A program made the translations under genes and the position numbers. A DNA stretch of 64,000 nt from Halomonas sp. YLGW01 (lineage in GTDB: Bacteria > Pseudomonadota > Gammaproteobacteria > Pseudomonadales > Halomonadaceae), in NCBI RefSeq assembly GCF_014840935.1, contig NZ_CP062005.1, positions 310,001 to 374,000 of the forward strand, written 5' to 3'. A model generated the notes under the pieces. That model was not told the origin of the DNA. It worked only from the letters and a program-made list of their open reading frames with translations, and made no database searches. Positions 25,853 to 39,249 of this stretch are shown here, piece by piece. Each line of letters begins with the position of its first letter. Within the stretch, counting starts at the first letter, position 1.

Positions 25853-25971
25853 CGCCTGACGACCATAGCGAGCGTGAACCACCCGATCCCATGCCGAACT
25901 CGGAAGTGAAACCGCTTAGCGCCGATGGTAGTGTGGAGCTTCTCCATGCGAGAGTAGGTCATCGTCAGGCA
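25853..25971 (+). rRNA. 5S ribosomal RNA (operon 1)
   Basis: About 119 nt; ends GCCTGACGA / TCGTCAGGC pair, with the conserved CCATGCCGAACTCGGAAGTG loop. Confidence 0.95.
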
Positions 25972-25983
25972 CTTATCCCGAGA

Positions 25984-26016
25984 AAACCCCGGTCTCCCAG
26001 AGGCCGGGGTTTTTTC
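25984..26016 (+). terminator. rRNA operon 1 terminator, first
   Basis: Stem AAACCCCGGTCT / AGGCCGGGGTTT with TTTTTT, 13 bp after 5S. Confidence 0.93.
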
Positions 26017-26118
26017 ATGTCTGGACGGTCGACAACGCTCCTCCAGACCGCTCCCCAGCAGGGCGCCGAGGCATCGCCGTGGTGCGCTGCCCAGACCTTG
26101 CCTGATCTTCCTCCTGAG

Positions 26119-26147
26119 CCCCGGCCGCTGACGCGGCCGGGGTTTTT
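26119..26147 (+). terminator. rRNA operon 1 terminator, second
   Basis: Perfect 10-bp stem CCCCGGCCGC / GCGGCCGGGG, TGAC loop, TTTTT. Double terminators are common after rRNA operons. Confidence 0.9.
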
Positions 26148-26150
26148 GTG

Positions 26151-26535
26151 TGCGATGCTGTTTCGCTCGACAGCCCTGGGCGTTCTCCTGACCTTTCTCT
26201 TGGTCTGTTCCAAGCCGCGGATCCTGTTCTCGGCAAGACGGGCCGCCCAAGAAAAATCCCCGATGGCGTGGCAAGGCTTTATGACAAGACTGAATCGTGG
26301 CGGATTTTCCGATCATTCTCCCGCAGATCTCGCACCTGGAGAGCGCCTGTCGAATCCTCTCGCTCAGCTGCAACGCGACGCTATTTACGCTCAGCGTGAT
26401 GATGACTTCGTCTGTGGGTATCTTTGATAAGTCTTGGTGACGGGGTTGTCACGATATCTGGGGATGTTGGAAAGGCCCGTGTGGCGGGCCTTGAGGAGAG
26501 AGGCAGATCTTTTTGTTGAAAAGCCCTTGCGTGTA
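26151..26535. other. Unique spacer between the two rRNA operons
   Basis: 385 bp not shared by the flanking copies. It has no convincing gene on either strand. A hairpin AAGGCCCG / CGGGCCTT lies at 26472-26492 without a real T-run. This is the only unique DNA separating the two operons. Confidence 0.7.
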
Positions 26536-26656
26536 TCCGCGATAATCCGTAAAGTACGCATCCGCTGCCGCCGACGAGCACACGTCGGATGCGGTGAAGA
26601 GTGTTGGAAGCACTTGTTTTTGTTTAGGTTTTTCGAATCGCTCGGCGATATCGGGA

Positions 26657-26684
26657 TTGACAAAAACACCGGAAACGGTAGAAT
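26657..26684 (+). promoter_or_regulatory. rRNA operon 2 promoter P1
   Basis: TTGACA-16-TAGAAT, identical to operon 1 in both hexamers and spacer; two bases differ just after the -10 element (TCCTCC instead of TCCCTC). Confidence 0.85.
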
Positions 26685-26758
26685 GCTCCTCCACTCGATC
26701 GGCGCTCAACTCGCCGCTGGTTCGCTCGGTCATCTAGAGTGAGCGACAACAGCAAGGG

Positions 26759-26786
26759 TTGACATTCACTGCCGATTCAGTAGAAT
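26759..26786 (+). promoter_or_regulatory. rRNA operon 2 promoter P2
   Basis: TTGACA-16-TAGAAT, identical to the operon 1 P2 promoter. Confidence 0.85.
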
Positions 26787-26859
26787 ACGCCTTCCTCGCA
26801 GGGCGCCGGCCGAACGGCCAGGCAAATGCGGGATGCTCCACTCTTCAAGAACTCGGAGC

Positions 26860-26871
26860 TGCTCTTTAACA
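26860..26871 (+). promoter_or_regulatory. rRNA operon 2 leader boxA
   Basis: TGCTCTTTAACA, unchanged although the bases just upstream differ from operon 1. Confidence 0.85.
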
Positions 26872-27044
26872 ATCGATCAGATAATTCATGTGGGCGCTTG
26901 TCGATGAAGGGGTGATCAGTCACCGATACTTCAAGGCAAGCGACTCGTCAAAGGAAGCCAATTCGGCTGACTTTTTGAGACGTTTGAACCTTGAGCCAAG
27001 TTTGGTCTGCTTCTTTCTTCGGAAAGGTAAGACCGTATGATTTT

Positions 27045-28585
<1,541 letters not shown>

Positions 28586-28684
28586 ATCGACGACTTGCCT
28601 CTTCTCGGCAAGTGTCCACAATGAATTATCTGATCGGCCAGAGCATAAGACTGTTTGGGTCGCGGACCCAGTGGTTAGTAAGCC

Positions 28685-28761
<77 letters not shown>

Positions 28762-28777
28762 ATGTTTACTTGTCAGA

Positions 28778-28853
28778 GGGGCCTTAGCTCAGCTGGGAGA
28801 GCGCCTGCCTTGCACGCAGGAGGTCAGCGGTTCGATCCCGCTAGGCTCCACCA
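28778..28853 (+). tRNA. tRNA-Ala (TGC), operon 2 spacer
   Basis: Identical to the operon 1 copy, anticodon TGC, G3:U70 pair present. Confidence 0.97.
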
Positions 28854-29065
28854 TCCCAACACAGTCACCTGTGAGTCCACAGTCACAAGCCTATCATCAC
28901 AAATGATGATGTCGGGTTTGTGACTGTCGGTTCGACAGTCGCTCTTTAACAATATGAATCATGCTGACAAACGTTTCTTCCGAGAGGAAGAGACACGAGA
29001 TACGTCTCAAGCGTATCCGGCAATTGTCGTGACGTCATCGCGGACCAGACCCTTTCGGGTTATAT

Positions 29066-31951
<2,886 letters not shown>

Positions 31952-32065
31952 ATAACCCCAAGGGGTCTGCGCATGACGCGCAACAATTGACGGATACGCG
32001 AGACGCATCTCGTCAGCATGACTTCATATTGCGATGAGCCGCCACGGCGACTCATCAACCCGTTT

Positions 32066-32184
32066 CGCCTGACGACCATAGCGAGCGTGAACCACCCGAT
32101 CCCATGCCGAACTCGGAAGTGAAACCGCTTAGCGCCGATGGTAGTGTGGAGCTTCTCCATGCGAGAGTAGGTCATCGTCAGGCA
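32066..32184 (+). rRNA. 5S ribosomal RNA (operon 2)
   Basis: Identical to operon 1 5S. Confidence 0.95.
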
Positions 32185-32196
32185 CTTATCCCGAGA

Positions 32197-32228
32197 AAAC
32201 CCCGGTCTCTCAGAGGCCGGGGTTTTTT
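32197..32228 (+). terminator. rRNA operon 2 terminator, first
   Basis: Same hairpin as after operon 1 with one base changed in the loop region (TCTCTCAGA), followed by TTTTTT. Confidence 0.93.
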
Positions 32229-32332
32229 CATGTCTGGACGGTCGACAACGCTCCTCCAGACCGCCCGCCCAGCAGGGCGCCGAGGCGCCGCCGTGGTGCC
32301 CTGCCCAGACTTTGCCCGATCTTCCTTCTGAG

Positions 32333-32360
32333 CCCCGGCCGCTGACGCGGCCGGGGTTTT
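32333..32360 (+). terminator. rRNA operon 2 terminator, second
   Basis: Perfect 10-bp stem CCCCGGCCGC / GCGGCCGGGG with TGAC loop and TTTT. Confidence 0.88.
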
Positions 32361-32427
32361 GTGCCCCGATCTTTTCTCCTGGTGGCCTTTCCTCTGACCT
32401 CGCGCCCGCATGCCGCGAGATGTCCGG

Positions 32428-32462
32428 TAAAAAAACGCCCCGGTTGCCTAGCAACCGGGGCG
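32428..32462 (-). terminator. Rho-independent terminator of hisC
   Basis: Stem CGCCCCGGTTGC / GCAACCGGGGCG (32436-32462). Read on the minus strand it is followed by TTTTTTT, 54 bp after the hisC stop. Confidence 0.9.
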
Positions 32463-32515
32463 ATGTCATTCGGGCATGCTGGGCGGCGCAGTCAGCGCGT
32501 GACTGCGCCGGCCGG

Positions 32516-33571
32516 TCAGCGGACCAGGGCTTCCATGACCTCGATCAGGCTATTCATTTCGTCTTCGGTGCCAATGGAGATGCGCATGAAGTCGCGCAGC
32601 GCCTCGGTGTTGAAGTGACGCACCAGAATGCTGCGCTCGCGCAGCCTGACGAATAGCTGGGCGGCGTCATGGTCGGGGTGGTGGACCAGTAGGAAGTTGG
32701 TCTGGGAGGGCAGGACCTCGAAGCCGAGATAGGTGAGGCGGCGACGGGTGCGCTCGCGGGTGGTGATCACCTGTTCGCGGCGGGCCTCGAAGTAGGCCTT
32801 GTCCTCGAGGGCAGCGACGCCGACGGCACTGGCCAGGCTGTCGACCGGATAGGAGTTGAAGGAGTTCTTGATCCGCTCGAGGCCTTCGATCAGTTCTTGT
32901 GAGCCGATGGCATAACCGAGGCGCAGGCCGGCGAGGCTCCTCGATTTCGAGAAGGTGCCGGTCACCAGCAGGTTGGGATAGTGCTTGACCAGGGGCACGG
33001 CGCTCTCGCCGCCGAAATCCACATAGGCCTCGTCGACCAGCACCACGCACTCGGTGACGCGTTCGAGCAGGGCGGCGATGGCGTCGCGGCCATGGCCATG
33101 GCCGGTCGGGGCGTTAGGGTTGGCGAAGATGATGCCGCCGCTCTGCGCGTCGAAGGCCTCCAACGGCACCTGCCATTCATCGCCCAGCGCCACGGTGCGG
33201 GATTCGATGCCATACAGGCGGCAGTACACCGGGTAGAAGCTGTAGCTGATGGCCGGCATCGACAGCGGCAGGGGCTGGCGGAAGAAGGCCTGGAAGGCCA
33301 GGGCGAGCACCTCGTCGGAACCATTGCCGACGAACACCTGCTCGACCTCGACGCCGTGTTCCTGCGCCAGTGCCTCGCGCAGGGCGCGAGAGTCCGGATC
33401 CGGGTAGAGGCGCAGATGATCGACCGAGTAGTCGCGCAGCACCTGCTCGACGCCAGGCGCCGGCGGATAGGGATTCTCGTTGGTGTTCAACTTGATCAGG
33501 CGCTCGCGCGGCTGCTCACCCGGGGTATAGGGCGTCAGGTCGCTGACGCCGGGGCTCCAGAACTTGCTCAT
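32516..33571 (-). CDS. hisC: Histidinol-phosphate aminotransferase
   Basis: 351-residue class II PLP aminotransferase that converts imidazole-acetol phosphate and glutamate to histidinol phosphate. Visible motifs are LNTNENPYPP at the N-terminus, VGNGSDEVL, the PLP-binding NPNAPTG and DEAYVDF, and the Schiff-base Lys209 in TFSKSRSLAGLRLGY. The start MSKFWSP at 33571 is the family N-terminus. It lies 12 kb from hisBHAF on the same strand, so the histidine genes are split in this genome. Confidence 0.93.
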   Translation of the reverse strand: MSKFWSPGVSDLTPYTPGEQPRERLIKLNTNENPYPPAPGVEQVLRDYSVDHLRLYPDPDSRALREALAQEHGVEVEQVFVGNGSDEVLALAFQAFFRQPLPLSMPAISYSFYPVYCRLYGIESRTVALGDEWQVPLEAFDAQSGGIIFANPNAPTGHGHGRDAIAALLERVTECVVLVDEAYVDFGGESAVPLVKHYPNLLVTGTFSKSRSLAGLRLGYAIGSQELIEGLERIKNSFNSYPVDSLASAVGVAALEDKAYFEARREQVITTRERTRRRLTYLGFEVLPSQTNFLLVHHPDHDAAQLFVRLRERSILVRHFNTEALRDFMRISIGTEDEMNSLIEVMEALVR

Positions 33572-33682
33572 GGGCACTCGCATTCAAGGGAGGGGATGGG
33601 ACTTTGGTCATGGTGACGCGCCTGACGGCCCTTCGCAAGCGGCGGCCATGCTAGTGTGGCAGGACTAATTCAGGAGCTCACG

Positions 33683-34588
33683 ATGATTGCGCAGATCCTC
33701 GCCACCCTACTGCCGGTCTTTCTGATCGCCGGCTGCGGTACCCTCTATGGACGCTATCGCAGCCCCGACATCCGCGGCCTGAACACCCTCAACATGGAGC
33801 TGTTCGTGCCCATGCTGGTGTTCGCCGTGCTGGCCGACCAGCAGGCGCCGCTACAGGATTATGCCTCCCTGGCCCTGTCTGCCGCGGTGGTGGTGCTGGG
33901 CTCGGGCCTGGTGCTATGGCCACTGGCGCGCTGGCTGAAGCTCGATCTGAAGACCTTCCTGCCGCCGATGATGTTCAACAACTCGGGCAACATGGGGATT
34001 CCGCTGATCGTGCTGGCCTTCGGTGAGGAGGCCCTGCCTGCCGCTGTGGTGCTGTTCATCGTCGAGATGCTGCTGCATTTCTCGGTGGGGCTCTACATGC
34101 TGAGCCCGCATACTCCCTTGTGGCGGCTGCTGCGCATGCCCATCGTGCTGGCGAGTCTCGCCGGCCTGGCCTTCAACCTCGGCGGGGTGCCCCTGCCGGG
34201 ATGGCTGCTCGAGGCTCTGGACATGCTCGGCGGGGTCTGCATCCCGTTGATGCTGTTCGCCCTTGGCGTGCGCATGCTCGATATCGACTTCAGCGACTGG
34301 AAGACCGGGGTGCTGGGCGCCGTGCTGTGTCCACTCAGCGGCCTGGTGCTGGCGGCACCGATGATCGTCTGGCTCGAGCTTTCCGGTCTGCAGGCGGCGA
34401 GCCTGTGGGTGTTCGCCGCGCTCCCCCCGGCGGTGCTCAACTACCTGGTCGCCGAGCAGTATCGCCAGGAGCCCCACAAGGTCGCGTCGCTCGTGCTGAT
34501 CGGCAACCTGGGCAGCCTCATCGTGATGCCGATCGTGCTCGGCCTGGTGTTCAGCTACCAGATGGTCATCCCGGCAGGCGCCGGCTAG
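33683..34588 (+). CDS. AEC-family (auxin efflux carrier type) permease
   Basis: 301 residues with about 10 hydrophobic helices, the Mem_trans/AEC family. The central FNNSGNMGIPL motif is the typical discontinuous helix of this family, and a second inverted half follows. Bacterial members export or import organic acids such as malate; the substrate here is unknown. AGGAG precedes ATG 33683. It converges on the MarR-family gene with only 6 bp between the stop codons. Confidence 0.85.
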   Translation: MIAQILATLLPVFLIAGCGTLYGRYRSPDIRGLNTLNMELFVPMLVFAVLADQQAPLQDYASLALSAAVVVLGSGLVLWPLARWLKLDLKTFLPPMMFNNSGNMGIPLIVLAFGEEALPAAVVLFIVEMLLHFSVGLYMLSPHTPLWRLLRMPIVLASLAGLAFNLGGVPLPGWLLEALDMLGGVCIPLMLFALGVRMLDIDFSDWKTGVLGAVLCPLSGLVLAAPMIVWLELSGLQAASLWVFAALPPAVLNYLVAEQYRQEPHKVASLVLIGNLGSLIVMPIVLGLVFSYQMVIPAGAG

Positions 34589-34594
34589 GGCGAT

Positions 34595-35122
34595 TCAGCG
34601 CTCCAGCCGCGTGAGCTGCCGCTCCAGCTTGCCCATGGTGTTCAGCAGGTCGCGATACTCCCCGGCGGAGAGCGTGGCCACCAGCTCGGCCTCCCAGGCA
34701 TGTGCCTGGGGGATCAGTTCGCCAAGCAGTGCTTCGCCCTCCTTGGTCAGGTGCAGGTAGTGCAGCCGCTGATCCTGCGCCGCTTGAGTGCGCCGAATCA
34801 GCGCCCTGCCTTCCAGCGCGCGAATGGCGCGCGACACCTTGGCCTTGTCCATGCGGGTATGCTCACCGACCTGCTTGGCGGTGAGCTCCTCGCGGTGGCT
34901 GAGCCAGGCCAGCACCCGCCACTCGGCGATGGTGATCCCGAACCGCTCGCCGTAGATCCGCGACAGCGCCTGACTGATGCGATCCGCCAGGCTGTTCAGC
35001 CGGTAGGGCAGGAACTGCTGAAGATCGAGCTCGGGCCGCTCATCGCGGGGCGCGGAGTCGTCGGGCGCTGGTTCGTGGAGCGCTGGGTCTTGAAGCACAG
35101 GGTCAATCGAGCGAGAGGGCAT
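34595..35122 (-). CDS. MarR-family transcriptional regulator
   Basis: 175-residue winged-helix regulator. The wHTH (about residues 60-140) shows ITIAEWRVLAWLSHREELTAKQVGEHTRMDKAKVSRAIRALEGRALIRR followed by the QDQRLHYLHLT wing. A 40-residue acidic N-terminal extension precedes it. AGGAG lies before ATG 35122. It is divergent from hmgA-fahA-maiA, so control of homogentisate catabolism is the natural guess; pseudomonads use an IclR-type HmgR for that job. Confidence 0.85.
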   Translation of the reverse strand: MPSRSIDPVLQDPALHEPAPDDSAPRDERPELDLQQFLPYRLNSLADRISQALSRIYGERFGITIAEWRVLAWLSHREELTAKQVGEHTRMDKAKVSRAIRALEGRALIRRTQAAQDQRLHYLHLTKEGEALLGELIPQAHAWEAELVATLSAGEYRDLLNTMGKLERQLTRLER

Positions 35123-35454
35123 GGCCTGTCTCCTGGCGTGCGGTGGCAGATAGTGGAGGGACGCGTCGTGCGAGGGCGCACAAAGCACTCTCACGGTGCT
35201 TATGTGGCCCTCGGGCCGCCATTATGCGTCATCCGGACTGGGAGGCGGAATGCATCAACTGCAACGATCTCCCGGCGGGCTCGTCAAGCCGAGAGGGGCG
35301 GTCATTGTACGACCTTGGTGGGTATTGAGCGCTATGCCGGGCTGTGCTTTCATTTGATCACATAGTTTCAAGTGAAACCAGTTGTCCGCTTGCCGGGTCT
35401 GGGATGTCCCCTCCAGCGCGACAGTGATAACAAGATCACCACGAGGCCAGGAGC
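35123..35454. other. Regulatory gap between marR and hmgA
   Basis: 332 bp with no gene. It contains the inverted repeat listed at 35365. I see no strong sigma-70 promoter for hmgA, though GATAAC at about 35426 could be a -10. Confidence 0.5.
35365..35378. promoter_or_regulatory. Candidate operator upstream of hmgA
   Basis: Inverted repeat GTTTCA-AG-TGAAAC, the best symmetric element in the marR-hmgA gap, 77 bp before the hmgA start. Size and symmetry suit a MarR-type dimer; binding is inferred. Confidence 0.5.
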
Positions 35455-36786
35455 ATGTCCGCGTCAACCAGTGAGCTTTCCTATCAGAGCGGTTTTCGTA
35501 ACCACTTCTCAAGCGAGGCTCTGCCCGGGGCGCTGCCAAAGGGGCAGAACTCTCCCCAGCGTTGCCCCTATGGTCTCTATGCCGAGCAGCTGACCGGCTC
35601 AGCCTTTACCTCTCCGCGCCATCAGAACCTGAGAAGCTGGTTGTATCGCATCCGGCCTTCGGTTTCGCAGGGCGCCTATCGTCGCTTGCCGGAGGGCGGC
35701 GTCGCCACCGCGCCACTGGCCGGACGCGCCGATCCCAACCCGATGCGCTGGGATCCGCTGCCGCTGCCCGAGGCGCCCACCGACTTCGTCGATGGCCTCA
35801 AGACTCTCGCCGCCAACGGCGATGCCGCCACCCAGGCCGGCTGCGGCGTGCATCTCTATGCCTGCAACCGCGACATGACCGGGCGCTTCTTCTACGACGC
35901 CGACGGCGAACTCTTGATCGTGCCCCAGCTGGGGGGCCTGATGCTGCGCACTGAGCTCGGCGTGCTCGAGGTCTTGCCCGGCGAGATCGCGGTCATTCCC
36001 CGTGGCATCAAGTTCCAGGTGCGTCTCGGCGCCAGTAACGCTGGGGCACGGGGCTATGTCTGCGAAAACTATGGAAGCCCCCTGGAGCTGCCTGGCCTCG
36101 GGCCCATCGGCGCTAATGGCCTGGCCAACCCGCGGGACTTCCTGACTCCGGTGGCCGCCTTCGAAGAGCTCTCGGGCGAGATCGAGCTGGTGGCCAAGTT
36201 CGGCGGTGGCCTCTGGGCGACCCGGTTGACTCATTCGCCGCTGGACGTGGTGGCCTGGCATGGCAACTACGCGCCCTACAAGTACGACTTGGCGCGCTTC
36301 AACACCGTCAACTCGGTGAGCTTCGATCATCCGGACCCGTCGATCTTCACCGTGCTGACCTCGGTCTCGGATACCCCGGGCATGGCCAACCTCGATTTCG
36401 TGATCTTCCCGCCGCGCTGGATGGTCGCCGAAGACACCTTCCGCCCGCCGTACTTCCATCGCAACCTGATGAGCGAGTTCATGGGCCTGATCGAGGGCAT
36501 CTACGACGCCAAGGCGGAGGGCTTCTCCCCCGGCGGTGCCAGTCTTCACAACTGCATGACGCCCCATGGCCCGGACGCCGCGACCTTCGAGGCCGCCAGC
36601 GCGGCCGAGCTTTCCCCGCAGTATCAGGGCGAGACCCTGGCCTTCATGTTCGAGAGCCGCTACGTCTTCCAGCCGACCGAGACGGCACTTGCCGCCGACT
36701 TCCGCCAGCGGGACTACGTCGACGTCTGGAAGGGCCTCGGCTCTCATTTTGACCCGGCGGGGCACTTCGATCCGACCGTGCCGTGA
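35455..36786 (+). CDS. hmgA: Homogentisate 1,2-dioxygenase
   Basis: 443-residue non-heme iron dioxygenase that opens the ring of homogentisate to maleylacetoacetate, the central step of tyrosine and phenylalanine breakdown. The family start [19 protein letters not shown], the core IPRGIKFQV, and the iron-ligand region [20 protein letters not shown] with the later [10 protein letters not shown] are all present. Length is as in human and Pseudomonas HGD. First gene of a co-directional hmgA-fahA-maiA operon. Confidence 0.96.
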   Translation: MSASTSELSYQSGFRNHFSSEALPGALPKGQNSPQRCPYGLYAEQLTGSAFTSPRHQNLRSWLYRIRPSVSQGAYRRLPEGGVATAPLAGRADPNPMRWDPLPLPEAPTDFVDGLKTLAANGDAATQAGCGVHLYACNRDMTGRFFYDADGELLIVPQLGGLMLRTELGVLEVLPGEIAVIPRGIKFQVRLGASNAGARGYVCENYGSPLELPGLGPIGANGLANPRDFLTPVAAFEELSGEIELVAKFGGGLWATRLTHSPLDVVAWHGNYAPYKYDLARFNTVNSVSFDHPDPSIFTVLTSVSDTPGMANLDFVIFPPRWMVAEDTFRPPYFHRNLMSEFMGLIEGIYDAKAEGFSPGGASLHNCMTPHGPDAATFEAASAAELSPQYQGETLAFMFESRYVFQPTETALAADFRQRDYVDVWKGLGSHFDPAGHFDPTVP

Positions 36787-36846
36787 AGCGGCCCCGACAT
36801 CTGATACCGAGACGCAACACGCTACCTTCATCACAGGACCTTTCTC

Positions 36847-37875
36847 ATGAAACTTGCCACCATGAACTCGGGCCGCGACGGCGAACTGGTCGTGGTCTCG
36901 CGGGATCTCTCCCGCGCCGTACGCGCCACCGACATCGCGCCGACCCTGCAGCAGGCCCTCGAGGCCTGGGATACCCTCGCCCCGCGCCTCGAGGCGCGCT
37001 ACGCCGCCCTCAACGACGGCACCGCCGAGGGCGCCTTCGCACTCGAGGCGGCCACGCTGCATTCGCCGCTGCCGCGGACCTATCACTGGGCCGATGGCTC
37101 CGCCTACCTCAACCACGTGCAGCTGGTGCGACGGGCCCGTGGCGCCGAGATGCCCGAGACCTTCTGGACCGACCCGCTGATGTATCAGGGCGGTGGCGAC
37201 CGTTTCCTGGCGCCGACCGAGGACATCGAGGCGATCAGCGAGGAGCACGGCATCGACTTCGAAGGCGAGATCGCGGTGATCACCGACGACGTGCCCATGG
37301 CGGTGACTCCGGAGGCCGCCGCAGGCCACATCAGGCTGATCATGCTGGTCAATGACGTCAGCCTCCGTGGCCTGATCCCGGGCGAGCTGGCCAAGGGGTT
37401 CGGCTTCTTCCAGGCCAAGCCGGCGTCGAGCTTCTCGCCGATCGCCGTGACCCCGGACGAGCTGGGCGATGCCTGGCATGACGGCCGCGTGCACCTGCCG
37501 CTCACCGTGCACCTCAACGGCGAGAAGTTTGGCGAGCCCGAGGCCGGGCCGGACATGGTCTTCGGCTTCCCTGAGCTCGTCGCCCACGCCGCTCGCACCC
37601 GCCACCTCGGCGCCGGTGCGGTGATCGGCTCCGGTACCGTCTCCAACCCGGACGCCGACGGCGGCCCGGGCAAGCCGATCAATGAAGGCGGTGTCGGCTA
37701 CAGCTGCCTGGCCGAGGTGCGCATGGTCGAGAAGATCCTCCATGACGAGGTGAAGACGCCCTTCCTGCGCTTCGGCGATCGGGTACGCATCGAGATGTTC
37801 AACCGCGCCGGCCAGAGCATCTTCGGCGCCATCGACCAGCAGGTGGTGAAGTACTCGCCGCAGCGGGCGGGATGA
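36847..37875 (+). CDS. fahA: Fumarylacetoacetate hydrolase family protein
   Basis: 342-residue FAH-fold hydrolase. Its position between hmgA and maiA makes it the fumarylacetoacetase that yields fumarate and acetoacetate. The metal-binding acidic residues of the fold are visible in DFEGEIAVITDDVP and in VNDVSLRGLIPGELAKGFGFFQAKPASSFSP. It is of the shorter bacterial type rather than the 420-residue eukaryotic type. Gap to hmgA 60 bp, to maiA 18 bp. Confidence 0.9.
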   Translation: MKLATMNSGRDGELVVVSRDLSRAVRATDIAPTLQQALEAWDTLAPRLEARYAALNDGTAEGAFALEAATLHSPLPRTYHWADGSAYLNHVQLVRRARGAEMPETFWTDPLMYQGGGDRFLAPTEDIEAISEEHGIDFEGEIAVITDDVPMAVTPEAAAGHIRLIMLVNDVSLRGLIPGELAKGFGFFQAKPASSFSPIAVTPDELGDAWHDGRVHLPLTVHLNGEKFGEPEAGPDMVFGFPELVAHAARTRHLGAGAVIGSGTVSNPDADGGPGKPINEGGVGYSCLAEVRMVEKILHDEVKTPFLRFGDRVRIEMFNRAGQSIFGAIDQQVVKYSPQRAG

Positions 37876-37893
37876 CCCGGGGAGGACGACACC

Positions 37894-38535
37894 ATGACGC
37901 TTCACGGCTATTACCGCTCCTCGGCGGCCTATCGGGTACGCATCGCCCTGAATCTCAAGGGGCTCGACTACGATCAAGTGCCGGTCAACCTGGCCGCCGG
38001 TGCGCAGTGCGAGGAGGGCTTTCGCGCCCTCAACCCCCAGGGGCTGGTGCCGGTGCTCGAGACCGACGACGGCGAGCGGCTGACGCAGTCGCTTTCGATC
38101 TGCGAGTACCTCGACGAGCGCTATCCTGCGTTGCCTGCCCTGCTGCCGGCGGATGTCGCCGGCCGCGCCCGGGTGCGCGGGCTCGCCCAGCTGGTGGCCA
38201 GCGAGATGCATCCGCTCAACAACCTGCGGGTGCTCAAGTACCTGGTCGGCGAGCTCAAGCTCGATGAAGCGGCCAAGCTCGCCTGGTATCGCCACTGGGT
38301 CGCGGAAGGCTTCACGGCGCTGGAGGCCATGCTCGAAAGCGAGCAGACAGGGCGGTGCTGTCATGGTGATACCCCGACCCTTGCCGATATCTGCCTGGTG
38401 CCTCAGGTCTATAATGCCGAGCGCTTCGACTGCGACCTGTCCGCCTATCCGTGCCTGCGCGCCATCGCCGAGCATTGTCGTGGTCTGCCGGCCTTCGCGC
38501 AGGCGAGTCCCGAGCGCCAGGCCGATGCGCGCTGA
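37894..38535 (+). CDS. maiA: Maleylacetoacetate isomerase (zeta-class GST)
   Basis: 213 residues with a thioredoxin-fold N-terminus carrying the zeta-class glutathione site YRSSAAYRVRIALNLKGL, then NPQGLVPVLE and an all-helical C-terminal domain with TLADICLVPQVYNAERF. It isomerises maleylacetoacetate to fumarylacetoacetate using glutathione as cofactor, completing the operon. Confidence 0.94.
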   Translation: MTLHGYYRSSAAYRVRIALNLKGLDYDQVPVNLAAGAQCEEGFRALNPQGLVPVLETDDGERLTQSLSICEYLDERYPALPALLPADVAGRARVRGLAQLVASEMHPLNNLRVLKYLVGELKLDEAAKLAWYRHWVAEGFTALEAMLESEQTGRCCHGDTPTLADICLVPQVYNAERFDCDLSAYPCLRAIAEHCRGLPAFAQASPERQADAR

Positions 38536-38661
38536 GGCGGACAGGTGCTCGCCGATCGTGACGCTTGAGGGGTCGCGTGACTGTCCGTCGACGCCACTTG
38601 ACGTTATGCTGTGAGGCATCCGCCGCCGTTGCGGCGCGTGTCTCACAGCGAGGAGAATTAC

Positions 38662-39120
38662 ATGCAGATCAGGACGCTGCTGGCCGGGACCTTCATGCTC
38701 GCCTCCCTGGCGGGCTGTGCCACCGGTCAGATGGATCAGACCGGCGGGGACGTTGTCGACGAGGTGGCGCACTATGAGGGCACCCTGCCGTGCCGCAACT
38801 GCGCCGGCATCGATATCGACGTCGAGCTCAACGGCACCGAGGAAGGGCAGGCCGCCGAGCGCACCTTCACCCTGGATGCCAGCTATCGCGAGCATCCGCA
38901 GAACCCGCCGGACGAGAACTACGCCGGCCAGTGGAGCGTGCTCACCGGGACTCCGGTGGATCCGGAAGCTACGGTCTACGAGCTGACGCCCCAGGGCGAG
39001 GGACAGATCTACTACTTCCTCAAGCTCGATGCGGATACTCTGGAGCTGATCGACCCCCAGCGTCGTCGCTTCCAGAACCGCGACATGCTCAAGCTGCAGC
39101 GCCAGACCGCCAGCCAGTGA
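38662..39120 (+). CDS. NlpE-like outer-membrane lipoprotein
   Basis: 152 residues: signal peptide with lipobox SLAGC (Cys about 18), then the NlpE N-terminal motif HYEGTLPCRNCAGIDIDVELN with its CxxC pair, and a small beta-barrel-like domain. E. coli NlpE signals surface adhesion and lipoprotein-trafficking or redox stress to CpxA. This protein has only the N-terminal domain, without the OB-fold C-terminal domain, as in many non-enteric bacteria. GAGGAG precedes ATG 38662. Confidence 0.82.
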   Translation: MQIRTLLAGTFMLASLAGCATGQMDQTGGDVVDEVAHYEGTLPCRNCAGIDIDVELNGTEEGQAAERTFTLDASYREHPQNPPDENYAGQWSVLTGTPVDPEATVYELTPQGEGQIYYFLKLDADTLELIDPQRRRFQNRDMLKLQRQTASQ

Positions 39121-39145
39121 GTCCGGCGGCGGCAACGGCATGACT

Positions 39146-39169
39146 GGAGGCGGCCCGCGGGCCGCCTCC
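39146..39169 (+). terminator. Hairpin after the NlpE-like gene
   Basis: Near-perfect palindrome GGAGGCGGCCC / GGGCCGCCTCC, 25 bp after the stop, followed only by TTGCGTT, so it is a weak terminator candidate. Confidence 0.55.
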
Positions 39170-39249
39170 TTGCGTTGGGGCAGGGACGGCGGGCGTCGCA
39201 TCCCGCGCCCCGGCTGGTAGAATGGGCCTTTTCATCGGTGGAGCCTGGC

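Noticed and set aside
35599..39201. 1200-codon open frame antisense to hmgA-fahA-maiA and the NlpE-like gene
   Set aside because: It is a GC-rich antisense shadow crossing four well-supported genes and intergenic gaps; its translation is low-complexity (His/Gly/Arg/Val-rich) with no recognisable domain.
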